Counted from the first letter of the stretch, positions 37,998 through 46,132 are shown. The stretch: 64,000 nt of DNA from Pseudaminobacter salicylatoxidans (GCF_003148475.1 NZ_QGGG01000001.1:62001-126000), one strand, 5' to 3'. Made by a program: numbers and translations. The notes: generated by a model not told the origin, from the letters alone.

Positions 37998-38872
37998 TGG
38001 TTGCGACGACCGACACCGTTGCCAGGAATGAGTGGGTGCCGTGCGGCTGGCTCGGCCAGATTGCTATCGGAACCAACCTCGATACCATGATTTTCGGCCA
38101 GCCGATCCGTGTCGCGCGTATCGCGCAGGATGACTATCGTGTGGTGGAATTGTCGGATGCCGGCACCGAGGGCAGGTCCCTGCCGGTGCAGACCCGCTAC
38201 AATTGCATCTTCACGACCCTCGGCGAGCCGACCCGCGCCTTGCCCGAGATTAGTGAGTTCGATGAGCCGGATCGTCGCATCGTGGGATGCGGCAGCGTCG
38301 GCGTCAGCACCTGCCCCTACCGCCTGATCGAGAACTTCCTCGACCTTGCGCATCTATGCTTCATCCACAAGGACATTCTCGGCGATCCGGAAAAGTCCGA
38401 GGTGCTCGCCTACAAGACCGAGCACCGCAAGGACGCCGACGAGATATGGGCGGTGGATTGCTCGTTCTACCAGCCGGCGGCTTCGAAGGCATCGACTTCG
38501 GGACAGATGACCAAATACATCTACCGTGTCATGTCGCCGTTCAGCGTCATGCTTTACAAAACGGTGAACAGCGACCCGAGCCGCAACGACGCCATTTGCG
38601 TGTTCATCCAGCCAATCGGTGAAACGCAATGCCTGGCTTATATGCCGATGGCTCTGGTGGACGATGTCAGCACCGATGGCGACATCATCGAATTCCAGCA
38701 GTCCATCTTTCTGCAGGATCGTGTGATCCTGGAAAACCAGCGGCCTGCGCTTCTGCCGCTCGACCCGACATATGAGTTGCCGACGCGTGCCGACGCCAGT
38801 TCGATTGCCTATCGCCGCTGGCTGAAGGCAATGAACATCCAGTTCGGAATTCTCGAGAAGCAGGCAGCCTGA
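37997..38872 (+). CDS. Rieske-oxygenase catalytic subunit with degenerate Rieske domain (NdmC-like)
   Basis: This 291 aa protein has the catalytic motif of Rieske oxygenases: N113, D116, H119 and H124 in ENFLDLAHLCFIHKD, with D241 (FLQDRVILENQ) placed to be the third iron ligand. The first 105 residues keep a Rieske-like outline (NEWVPCGWLGQI ... IFTTLGEP) but have lost both Cys-x-His pairs, so they cannot hold the [2Fe-2S] cluster. The same peculiarity is known for NdmC, the 7-methylxanthine N7-demethylase subunit that works with NdmD and the GST-like NdmE. Substrate oxidation, perhaps N-demethylation of a purine, is inferred from this and from the transporter downstream. Confidence 0.82.
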   Translation: MVATTDTVARNEWVPCGWLGQIAIGTNLDTMIFGQPIRVARIAQDDYRVVELSDAGTEGRSLPVQTRYNCIFTTLGEPTRALPEISEFDEPDRRIVGCGSVGVSTCPYRLIENFLDLAHLCFIHKDILGDPEKSEVLAYKTEHRKDADEIWAVDCSFYQPAASKASTSGQMTKYIYRVMSPFSVMLYKTVNSDPSRNDAICVFIQPIGETQCLAYMPMALVDDVSTDGDIIEFQQSIFLQDRVILENQRPALLPLDPTYELPTRADASSIAYRRWLKAMNIQFGILEKQAA

Positions 38873-39498
38873 TGACGATCACCCTCTATGACTACACGCT
38901 GTCGGGAAGCTGCTACAAGGTTCGGCTACTGCTGCGTTTCCTTGGGCTGGCCTATGAACGTCAGCAGATCGATTTCTTTCCCGGCCGCCAGCACAAGTCG
39001 CTGGAATTTCTCGAAATCAATCCGCTTGGACAGCTCCCGGCGCTCCGTGACGGCACTCTCATGCTGCGCGATGCGCAGGCGATCCTGTGCCACCTTGCCA
39101 ACACATACGACACCAGCGGCCAGTGGTTGCCACGTGACGAGCGCTTCGGCGAAGTGATGATGTGGGTGATGTTCGCCGGCGGCGAACTCATGAATTCGTC
39201 GGCGGCGCGGCTGCACGATGCACTCGGCTACAAGCTCGACATCGAGGCCGCACGGGCGAACGCGCATGCCGCCTTGCGCGTGCTCGAAGATCACATGACC
39301 GGGCGCGAGATTGCGGGGCGCAAGTGGATTGTCGGCGGCGCCCCGACAATCGCCGATATCGCTTGCTTCCCCTATATCGCCCTGTCGGGTGATGGCGGGA
39401 TCGGTCATGAGGATTATCCGGCATTGCGCAACTGGATGCGGGATTTCCGGCGTCTCGACGGTTTCCATGCCATGCCTGGCGTTGCCGAGTTCGTGTGA
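38872..39498 (+). CDS. Glutathione S-transferase-like protein (NdmE-like position)
   Basis: This 208 aa protein has both GST domains: a thioredoxin-like N-terminus (TLSGSCYKVRLLLRFLG, cis-proline segment GQLPALRDG) and an all-alpha C-terminus (GGAPTIADIACFPY, a GST N-capping motif). S11 or C14 could contact glutathione. Its place between an oxygenase subunit and the reductase is the same as for NdmE, a GST-like structural partner of NdmC needed for activity. It overlaps both neighbours by one base (TGATG). A structural rather than catalytic role is likely but not shown. Confidence 0.82.
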   Translation: MTITLYDYTLSGSCYKVRLLLRFLGLAYERQQIDFFPGRQHKSLEFLEINPLGQLPALRDGTLMLRDAQAILCHLANTYDTSGQWLPRDERFGEVMMWVMFAGGELMNSSAARLHDALGYKLDIEAARANAHAALRVLEDHMTGREIAGRKWIVGGAPTIADIACFPYIALSGDGGIGHEDYPALRNWMRDFRRLDGFHAMPGVAEFV

Positions 39499-40460
39499 TG
39501 GACGGAGAGCTCGAAGTCATCGTCCGCCAGATCCAGTCGGAAACCTCCGAAATCCGCAGCTTCGTGCTGGAGCCTGCGTCCGGATCGCTTCCTCCATTCC
39601 AGGCCGGGGCGCATATCGACGTGTTCCCGATCCCCGGCATCAGCCGCCAATATTCTCTGGTCAACGATCCGGCTGATTGCTCACGCTATGTACTGGGGGT
39701 CAAGCGCGAGCCCAACAGCCGGGGCGGCTCGAGCGCCATGCATGGCAATCTGCAGGAGGGATCGCGGCTGCGCATCAGCCGGCCGAAGAACAATTTCGCC
39801 CTGCGCAGCAACAGGGGCAGGAGCATTCTTCTGGCGGGCGGCATCGGCGTGACGCCGCTGCTGTCCATGGCGCAGGCGCTTTGCGCGCGGGGCGTCGATT
39901 TCCAGCTACATTATTTCGTGCGCTCCAACAGCGAAATGGCTTTCCGCGACCTGATCATCGGCAGTGCCTGGTCGAGCTGCGTGAACTACCATTTCGGCTT
40001 GGTGCCGCCGGTGCTCAACGACGTGCTGGAGGAAATTCTGCGGGGCCCGGTTGCCGATGATCTCGTCTATCTGTGCGGCCCCGGCCCGTTCATGGATGCG
40101 GTGCGCAGCGTCGCCACCAATGCGGGCTGGACGGCGGATCAGGTCGTGCTGGAGCATTTTTCGGCCGAGCCGCCCAAGCTGGAAGCCGGTGCGGACGAAT
40201 TCGTGGTGCGTCTGGCGCGGCGCGGGATCGAACTGGTCGTGCCGTCGGAAAAGACGATCATCGAAGTGCTGCGCGAGGCGGGGGTCGAAATCCAGACCAG
40301 TTGCGAGCAGGGCGTTTGCGGAACCTGCGTCACGCCGGTGCTGGAGGGAGACCTGCTCCACAACGATCTCTATCTCTCGGACGACGAGCATGAAGAGGGC
40401 CGGTTGATGACCCCGTGTGTTTCGCGCTGCAAGTCCAAGCTTCTCATACTGGATATCTAG
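39498..40460 (+). CDS. Phthalate dioxygenase reductase-type flavoprotein with [2Fe-2S] domain
   Basis: This 320 aa reductase passes electrons from NAD(P)H through FMN to a plant-type [2Fe-2S] cluster. It has the FMN motif RQYS (50-53), the nucleotide motifs GGIGVTP and CGPGPFM, and C-terminal cluster cysteines C269, C274, C277 and C307. It is the VanB/PDR class. NdmD of Pseudomonas has the same three parts plus an N-terminal Rieske domain; here that domain is the separate protein at 37314. The start ATG 39498 overlaps the GST-like stop as TGATG. Confidence 0.9.
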   Translation: MDGELEVIVRQIQSETSEIRSFVLEPASGSLPPFQAGAHIDVFPIPGISRQYSLVNDPADCSRYVLGVKREPNSRGGSSAMHGNLQEGSRLRISRPKNNFALRSNRGRSILLAGGIGVTPLLSMAQALCARGVDFQLHYFVRSNSEMAFRDLIIGSAWSSCVNYHFGLVPPVLNDVLEEILRGPVADDLVYLCGPGPFMDAVRSVATNAGWTADQVVLEHFSAEPPKLEAGADEFVVRLARRGIELVVPSEKTIIEVLREAGVEIQTSCEQGVCGTCVTPVLEGDLLHNDLYLSDDEHEEGRLMTPCVSRCKSKLLILDI

Positions 40461-40590
40461 AAGCGGTCTGGAATTCGGAATGGAGGTAGCATTTTGAAGC
40501 CGACATCCCTTCATCGCCCGGCGTTGGAAAGGGGTGATCATGTCACTGAGGATTAGCCATCGCTGATGGCCGTCACAAGCTAGGTACCCA

Positions 40591-42168
40591 ATGGCAAGCG
40601 TCACAGGACAAGCCTGGGCAGGCACCGATCAGGGAAAGCCCCTTCTGCAGTTGGATCGACTGTCGAAATCGTTCGGGGCGACGCGCGCCAACGAAGACGT
40701 TTCACTCAGCATCCATCCCGGCGAGATTCACGCGATACTGGGTGAGAACGGTGCCGGCAAAAGCACGCTGATGAAGATGATCTACGGTGTGCTCACACCC
40801 AGTTCCGGTCGTATAATGTGGCGGGGGCAGGAAGTTGCGATCCAGTCGCCCGCAGTCGCCCGCGCCCTTGGCATTGGCATGGTGTTCCAGCACTTTTCGC
40901 TGTTCGAAACCCTGACCGTGGCCGAGAACATTTCCCTTTCGGTGCCAGAAAGCGCGGCGGCGCTGGCACCGCGCATCGCGGAATTCGGAGAGCGTTTCGG
41001 CCTGCCGGTGGACCCGTCTGCGCTGGTTCATTCCCTGTCTGTCGGTCAGCGGCAGCGTGTCGAACTGATCCGCTGCCTCCTGCAGAAACCCAGCCTGATC
41101 ATCATGGACGAGCCGACCTCGGTGCTGCCGCCAAGCGGTATTCCGCCGCTGTTCGACACGCTGCGCAAGCTTGCCGCGGAAGGTTGCGCCATCCTGTTCA
41201 TCAGCCACAAGCTCGACGAGATACGCTCGCTCTGCCACCACGCCACGATCATGCGGGCCGGCAAGGTGGTGGGGGCAGTGGACCCGACCCGCGAGACCAA
41301 CGAAACCCTTGCGCGTTTGATGATCGGCCGCGAACTGCCGCAGCCGACCAGATCGCCGGCAAGGCCGGGCGAGAACCCGGCGATGGAGCTGCGTGGTCTC
41401 AGCAGCATTCCATCCGATCCGTTCGGGGTCGTGTTGCATGAAATCGACCTGTCCCTGCGGCCTGGTGAAATCCTCGGCATCGCCGGCGTTTCCGGCAACG
41501 GGCAGAAGGAACTGGCGTCGATCCTGTCGGGGGAGACGCCGCTCAGCGGGGCGGGGCGGGACCGTGTCCTGATCGATGGCGCTGCCTGCGGTCACATGAA
41601 TGCGGGGCAACGGCGCGCCATCGGGCTGGCTTTCGTGCCCGAGGAGCGGAACGGGCGCGGCGCGGTGCCGGAAATGAGCCTTGTCCAGAACACGCTGCTT
41701 ACGGCTCACCCGAAGGGGCTCGTGCGGCGCGGTTTGATCAGCCGCCGGGAGGCCCAGACCCTTGCCGAACAATGCATTGCCGAGATGAATGTGCGCTGCC
41801 ATGGCGCACATGCCGAAGCCAGAAGCCTTTCCGGCGGCAATCTGCAGAAATTCATCGTCGGGCGCGAGATCAAGCTCAAGCCGAAGATCCTGATTGCCGC
41901 ACAGCCCACCTGGGGTGTCGATGTGGGGGCGGCGGCGGCCATTCGGCAGGAACTCATCCGGTTGCGTGACAGCGGCGTGGCGCTGCTCGTCATCAGCGAC
42001 GAACTGGAGGAACTGATGGAAGTTGCGGACCGCATGCAGGTGATCTTCCGCGGCCGCCTGTCGCCGTCGCTGTCGCGCGCCGAGGCCAATACGGCGATGA
42101 TCGGAAACTACATGACCGGCGGCTTTCTCCAGCAGCCGCGCGGTGCACAGCAGGTGGAGGCAGCCTGA
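40591..42168 (+). CDS. Nucleoside/purine-type ABC transporter ATP-binding protein (BMP system)
   Basis: This 525 aa protein has two fused ATPase domains, as in BMP-family (NupO/YufO) and sugar (RbsA) systems. The first has an intact Walker A (ILGENGAGKSTLM) and the signature LSVGQRQRVELIRCL. The second has the degenerate GVSGNGQKELASIL and the signature LSGGNLQKFIVGREI, which is normal for the family. It lies 130 bases after the reductase gene; that gap has no terminator-like hairpin, so the oxygenase and transporter may be co-transcribed. The ribosome site is weak. It energises the two permeases that follow. Confidence 0.9.
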   Translation: MASVTGQAWAGTDQGKPLLQLDRLSKSFGATRANEDVSLSIHPGEIHAILGENGAGKSTLMKMIYGVLTPSSGRIMWRGQEVAIQSPAVARALGIGMVFQHFSLFETLTVAENISLSVPESAAALAPRIAEFGERFGLPVDPSALVHSLSVGQRQRVELIRCLLQKPSLIIMDEPTSVLPPSGIPPLFDTLRKLAAEGCAILFISHKLDEIRSLCHHATIMRAGKVVGAVDPTRETNETLARLMIGRELPQPTRSPARPGENPAMELRGLSSIPSDPFGVVLHEIDLSLRPGEILGIAGVSGNGQKELASILSGETPLSGAGRDRVLIDGAACGHMNAGQRRAIGLAFVPEERNGRGAVPEMSLVQNTLLTAHPKGLVRRGLISRREAQTLAEQCIAEMNVRCHGAHAEARSLSGGNLQKFIVGREIKLKPKILIAAQPTWGVDVGAAAAIRQELIRLRDSGVALLVISDELEELMEVADRMQVIFRGRLSPSLSRAEANTAMIGNYMTGGFLQQPRGAQQVEAA

Positions 42169-43250
42169 TGCGCGCACCCTGGATGATCGAGCCGCGAACC
42201 AGCCTGCCACCTTTCATGAGCCTCGTGCCGCCGCTTGCGGCGGTGGTGGCCACAGTGATCGGCGGCATTGCCCTGCTGACGTTCCTGGGCATTTCGCCCG
42301 GCACCGCGCTTTTCCAGCTTTTTCTGGCGCCGTTCAGCTCGCTCTTCAATCTGAGCGAGGTGCTGTTGAAAGCGACCCCGCTGTTGCTGATCGCGCAGGG
42401 GCTCGCCATCGGCTTTCGGGCAAAAGTCTGGAACATCGGCGCCGAAGGCCAGCTCATTGTCGGCGCCATCGGTGGAAGCCTGCTGCCGATCTTCTACAAT
42501 GACAGCCAGAACCCGTTCATGCTGGCCGGAATGGCGCTTATCGGGGTTCTCTGCGGCATGGCCTGGGCAGGCATCGCGGCGGCATTGCGCACGCGCTTCA
42601 ACGCCAATGAAATCCTCGTCACCCTGATGCTGAACAGCCTGGCGCTGCAACTGCTTTATTATCTCGTCGGCGGGCCGCTGCGCGATCCGTTCGGCTTCAA
42701 CTTCCCCCAGTCGGCCATGTTTCCGGATGTGGCCATGCTCCCGGTGCTGAGCAGTGCCGGGCGGGTGAATGTCGGTTTGCTCGCAGCGGTTGCCCTGTCG
42801 GTGGTGGCCTGGCTGTTCGTGGAGCGCAGTCTGATCGGCTACAAACTGCAGGTTGGCGGTGCGGCACCGGATGCGGCCCGCTATGCCGGCTTCAAGGAAA
42901 GTCGCGCGATCTGGATCAGCCTGCTGGTCGGCGGTGCAGCGGCTGGTCTTGCCGGCGTCTTCGAGGTGGCGGGTCCGCTCGGCCAGCTCCAGCGAGTGGT
43001 TTCTCCCGGCTACGGCTTCGCCGCCATCATCGTGGCGTTTCTTGGCGGGCTGAATGCCATCGGCATCCTGTTCGCCGCCTTCTTCATGGCCGTGATTTAT
43101 GTCGGCGGCGATATTGCCCAGGCCTCCGCCGGCGTTCCTTACGCGGTCATCTCCATTCTGCAGGGCATCATGCTGGTCAGCTACATCGCGGCGCGGATGT
43201 TCGTCGACTACCGCGTGATTTTCCCCTGGTCGCTGGCAAAGGCTAACTGA
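42168..43250 (+). CDS. BMP-system ABC transporter permease 1 (NupP-like)
   Basis: This 360 aa inner-membrane permease has the BPD_transp_2 fold. The segment GFRAKVWNIGAEGQLIVGAI and the block RFNANEILVTLMLNS are typical of the first permease of nucleoside ABC importers. Its ATG overlaps the ATPase stop by one base (TGATG). Systems with this gene order take up purine nucleosides, purines or related heterocycles such as urate-like compounds. Confidence 0.9.
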   Translation: MRAPWMIEPRTSLPPFMSLVPPLAAVVATVIGGIALLTFLGISPGTALFQLFLAPFSSLFNLSEVLLKATPLLLIAQGLAIGFRAKVWNIGAEGQLIVGAIGGSLLPIFYNDSQNPFMLAGMALIGVLCGMAWAGIAAALRTRFNANEILVTLMLNSLALQLLYYLVGGPLRDPFGFNFPQSAMFPDVAMLPVLSSAGRVNVGLLAAVALSVVAWLFVERSLIGYKLQVGGAAPDAARYAGFKESRAIWISLLVGGAAAGLAGVFEVAGPLGQLQRVVSPGYGFAAIIVAFLGGLNAIGILFAAFFMAVIYVGGDIAQASAGVPYAVISILQGIMLVSYIAARMFVDYRVIFPWSLAKAN

Positions 43251-43251
43251 G

Positions 43252-44172
43252 ATGACTTGGCTCACATTCCTGATTTCGGGAACGCTTCTGGCCGCAACGC
43301 CGCTGCTGATTGCAGCGCTCGGCGAAGTGGTCGTCGAAAAGTCGGGCGTGCTCAATCTCAGCATCGAAGGCATGATGTCGGTTGGCGCCGTCACCGCCTT
43401 CATCGTGGTGTTCGAAACGGGCAATCATTGGCTGGCGCTGGCGGCGGGCGGTGTGGCCGCCATTGTTCTGTCGGTCGTCTTTGCCTGTGTCGTCCTGTTC
43501 GCACTCGGCAATCAGGTGGTGTCGGGTCTGGCCGTCGGCCTTCTGGGCATAGGCATTGCCGGGCTGGCAGGAGGCTCCTACGAGAACATGACGGTAGCGC
43601 CGATGGCGCGCTTGCAAATCCCGTTCCTGTCCGAACTGCCGGTGATCGGCCCCGGCCTGTTCAACCATCCGTTGCCCGTCTATCTGGCGCCGCTGCTGGC
43701 CGTGGTCCTGTGGTGGGCGCTCAAATATTCCAAGGTCGGGCTGGTGGTGCGTGCGGTCGGGGAATCGCCGGAATCGGCCAACGCCGTTGGCTACAATGTC
43801 GTCGGCATCCGTTTCCTGGCCATCATGTTCGGCGGCTTCCTTGCCGGCGTTTCCGGCGCCTTCCTGTGCGTTGCCAGTTCGACCCTGTGGGCGGACGGTA
43901 TGGTCGCCGGGCGTGGCTGGATCGTCATCGCACTGGTTGTCTTCGCCATGTGGCGGGTCGAGCGCGTCGTCATCGGCGCTTATCTGTTCGGCGCGGCCTC
44001 GATCGCCGAGTTGCTCGTCCAGAGCGCGGGCATTTCCGTGCCTTCGCAACTCATGACCAGCATTCCCTACATCGTCACGATTGTCGCCGTCTCCATACTG
44101 TCGATGGACGGCAAGCGTGTTCGGCTGAACGCGCCCGTTTCGCTCGGGAGGGTCTATCTGGGAACGCACTGA
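43252..44172 (+). CDS. BMP-system ABC transporter permease 2 (NupQ-like)
   Basis: This 306 aa permease is the second channel subunit. It begins with the family pattern LAATPLLIAALGEVVVEKSG and has VLNLSIEGMMSVGAV and the loop VRAVGESPESANAVGYNV. It starts one base after the stop of the first permease. The binding-protein gene follows 44 bases later with its own strong ribosome site. Confidence 0.9.
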   Translation: MTWLTFLISGTLLAATPLLIAALGEVVVEKSGVLNLSIEGMMSVGAVTAFIVVFETGNHWLALAAGGVAAIVLSVVFACVVLFALGNQVVSGLAVGLLGIGIAGLAGGSYENMTVAPMARLQIPFLSELPVIGPGLFNHPLPVYLAPLLAVVLWWALKYSKVGLVVRAVGESPESANAVGYNVVGIRFLAIMFGGFLAGVSGAFLCVASSTLWADGMVAGRGWIVIALVVFAMWRVERVVIGAYLFGAASIAELLVQSAGISVPSQLMTSIPYIVTIVAVSILSMDGKRVRLNAPVSLGRVYLGTH

Positions 44173-44216
44173 TCAAACGGGAAGCAAAATAACAACGAGA
44201 TCCAGGGAGGAACTTG

Positions 44217-45290
44217 ATGCTGAATATACTGAAGAAACTGGCGATGGCGGCCTGCGTGTCTCTGGTCGCCGCGACCGCGCAGGCGGAGCCGACCAAGCTC
44301 GGTTTCATCTATCCCTCGCCGACCGGCGATGTCGGCTGGGCCAAGCAACTGGACCTTGCGCGCGAGGCGGTGGTCAAGGAGTTCGGCGACAAGGTAAGCA
44401 CGCGCGTGGTCGAGAATGTCGCCGAAGGTCCGGATGCGGGCCGTGTCATCAACCAGATGATCAGTGACGGCGCAAAGTTTGTGGTGCTCGGTTCCTTCGG
44501 TTATTTCAACGATGGTCTGCGGTTGGCCCGTCAGTTCCCCGATGTCGCCTTCCTGCACGCCAGCGGTTTCAAGCAAAGCAAGAATTTCGGCACGTTCACG
44601 GCGCGCAACTATGAGGGCTTCTACCTCGCCGGAATGGCCGGCGGCATGGTCACCAAGTCGAACACGCTGGGCATCGTCGCGGCATTCGCCGTGCCGGAGG
44701 TGGTGGCCGAGGTGAATGCTATCGCGCTGGCGGTGAAGAAGGTCAATCCGGATGCGAAGATCAAGATCGTCTGGGTGAACACCTGGTTCGATCCGGCCAA
44801 GGAACAGGATGCCGCGCGCGCGCTGATCTCGCAGGGCGCGGACGTCTTGTTCTCGCTGCATCAGGACACCCCGTCGGTCGTCAATGTCGGCCAGGCGCAG
44901 AAGGTCTTCGTCGTCAACACCAACTCCGACATGACATCGCATGGCCCCGATGCCGTTCTGGCCTCCGTCACCACGGATTGGGCGAAGTACTTCGTGAAGG
45001 AAGTAGGCGACAAGCTGGCCGATAACTTCAACGGAACCGATTTCCGGGGCGGCATCGCCGACGGCACGGTGAAGGTGGTGGCCTGGAACAAGGCGATCTC
45101 CGCAGACCAGATGGCCCAGATCAAGCAAGCCGAAGCGGATTTGACGAGCGGCAAGATGCATGTCTTCGCCGGGCCGCTGCGCGATCAGTCCGGCACGGAG
45201 CGCGTTGCCGAAGGCGCCAATCTGCCGGATCCGGATATCTTCGCGATGAACTGGCTGGTCGAGGGCCTCGACGGATCGTTGCCGAAATGA
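44217..45290 (+). CDS. BMP family ABC transporter substrate-binding protein
   Basis: This 357 aa binding protein has a signal peptide (MLNILKKLAMAACVSLVAAT, cut near AQAE). It shows the BMP/PnrA patterns LGFIYPSPTGDVGWAKQLDL and NQMISDGAKFVVLGSFGY. BMP proteins of Gram-negative bacteria bind purine nucleosides and some purine bases. I chose ATG 44217 with AGGGAGG upstream; a TTG lies one codon earlier. Its link with the N-demethylase-like operon suggests an N-methylated purine or a related heterocycle as ligand, which is inference. Confidence 0.9.
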   Translation: MLNILKKLAMAACVSLVAATAQAEPTKLGFIYPSPTGDVGWAKQLDLAREAVVKEFGDKVSTRVVENVAEGPDAGRVINQMISDGAKFVVLGSFGYFNDGLRLARQFPDVAFLHASGFKQSKNFGTFTARNYEGFYLAGMAGGMVTKSNTLGIVAAFAVPEVVAEVNAIALAVKKVNPDAKIKIVWVNTWFDPAKEQDAARALISQGADVLFSLHQDTPSVVNVGQAQKVFVVNTNSDMTSHGPDAVLASVTTDWAKYFVKEVGDKLADNFNGTDFRGGIADGTVKVVAWNKAISADQMAQIKQAEADLTSGKMHVFAGPLRDQSGTERVAEGANLPDPDIFAMNWLVEGLDGSLPK

Positions 45291-45333
45291 CGTGTATTCA
45301 TTGGATTGGCTCGAACGGGGTTCAGTGACGGGG

Positions 45334-45639
45334 ATGGAATATTTCAGCGGCAGGCTGGGATTGGGTGGCGCCAATGAACGCGCGGCCGAGATCTGTTTCG
45401 AAGGCGAGCTTGGCCTGCCGTTCGTCACCTTCGTCACCGCTCGGGCGAAACGTCTCGGCCTGAAGGGCTGGATAGAGGAAGCTGGCTCTTCGGTATTGGT
45501 TCTTGTCGAAGGCCCCGAAGCGCTGGTCGATTCATTCGAGATCACCTGCAGTCTTGGACCTATCGATGCCCGCGTCGACCACTGGCTGAGAACCGATCGG
45601 CCGCTCGGCCTGAACGAGGCTGGCTTCGAAAGACGATAA
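45334..45639 (+). CDS. Acylphosphatase-fold protein lacking catalytic residues
   Basis: This small protein (101 aa from ATG 45334; GTG starts at 45325 and 45292 are alternatives) keeps the acylphosphatase scaffold: the helix plus ARAKRLGLKGWI, then LVEGPEALVDSF, SLGPIDARVD and a GFERR end. The substrate loop, normally G-x-V-Q-G-V-G-F-R, reads GELGLPFV here, so the catalytic arginine is replaced by valine. The catalytic asparagine after GW is replaced by glutamate (GWIEE). It should be inactive as an acylphosphatase and may bind a ligand or protein. It is the last gene of the importer operon. Confidence 0.65.
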   Translation: MEYFSGRLGLGGANERAAEICFEGELGLPFVTFVTARAKRLGLKGWIEEAGSSVLVLVEGPEALVDSFEITCSLGPIDARVDHWLRTDRPLGLNEAGFERR

Positions 45640-45754
45640 TACTCCGGCTTCTGCCCCGTGATCCGGGCGGAAGCGCTCCATCAAGCAGATACGCCCGGCT
45701 ATCGCAGGCCTTCAGCCTTATCGGCGCGCCTTGCGTGTTCCCAAGCCCGGCGTT

Positions 45755-45797
45755 CCCGGTGGCATGGCATGCGACAATTCCATGTCGTGCCACCGGG
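45755..45797. repeat. Long imperfect hairpin
   Basis: The arms CCCGGTGGCA (45755-45764) and TGCCACCGGG (45788-45797) pair perfectly. Inside them CGACA (45772-45776) pairs with TGTCG (45783-45787). The 5' arm carries a 7-base bulge that looks like a local duplication of TGGCATG. It may end the importer operon or be part of a palindromic intergenic repeat. Confidence 0.6.
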
Positions 45798-45873
45798 CTC
45801 CAATCTTTCTGAAATGTCGTTGCCGGCATTTGCCAGCGCCTCCTGTTGTGCTGGCAGATCGGCAAGTCTTTCG

Positions 45874-45903
45874 AACGCCAGCATCGCAAAGTGTGCTGGC
45901 GTT
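45874..45903. repeat. Second hairpin in the same gap
   Basis: A 10-base perfect inverted repeat (AACGCCAGCA / TGCTGGCGTT) with a 10-base loop lies 76 bases after the first hairpin. No T-run follows. Two strong dyads in one gap suggest a mosaic of palindromic repeats. Confidence 0.6.
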
Positions 45904-46015
45904 GCCGCATGCTGTGATCACGGACCCGACGACGCTCCTCCGGGGTGAGATGCGCTCTATCAAATTGATTTTGCGACGAAATATGCGCTTGCTCGGCGTG
46001 TTCCTGCGCGTCCAA

Positions 46016-46029
46016 TATTGTATACAATA
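46016..46029. promoter_or_regulatory. Candidate GntR operator
   Basis: The 14-base perfect palindrome TATTGTATACAATA fits the T-x-GT-N-AC-x-A consensus of GntR/FCD regulators. It contains a possible -10 (TACAAT) and lies 13 bases before a perfect TTGACA (46043-46048). The GntR/FCD gene at 51819, at the far end of the same cluster, is the natural candidate to bind it. Confidence 0.55.
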
Positions 46030-46132
46030 ATTTCAAATCATGTTGACAATCCTGTATTCTTGCTGTTTGCTTACGTTACTTCACGCAGCCGCAGAGCATT
46101 TGAAACAAGCGCGAAGAACAAGGGGAATGAAG

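Larger units (their letters stand above)
45640..46132. other. 493-base intergenic region with hairpins and an operator-like site
   Basis: This gap separates the BMP importer operon from the branched-chain-type importer. It holds two strong hairpins (45755-45797 and 45874-45903), a 14-base palindrome at 46016-46029 and a perfect TTGACA at 46043-46048. Open frames on both strands here contain no family signature and run across the hairpins. I regard it as terminator or repeat DNA followed by a promoter. Confidence 0.6.

Noticed and set aside
37314-38872. Possibility that the split oxygenase is one alpha subunit broken by a frameshift
   Set aside because: The second protein has its own Rieske-like N-terminal part and its own ATG with a ribosome site, so the two are separate, partly redundant proteins rather than halves of one.
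40702-43424. Long minus-strand frames opposite the BMP importer genes
   Set aside because: The plus-strand ATPase and permeases have unmistakable family motifs over the same bases. The antisense frames have none.
45560-46036. Minus- and plus-strand frames in the 45640-46132 gap, considered as a transposase remnant
   Set aside because: No transposase motif, terminal repeat or target duplication is visible, and the frames cross two strong hairpins.
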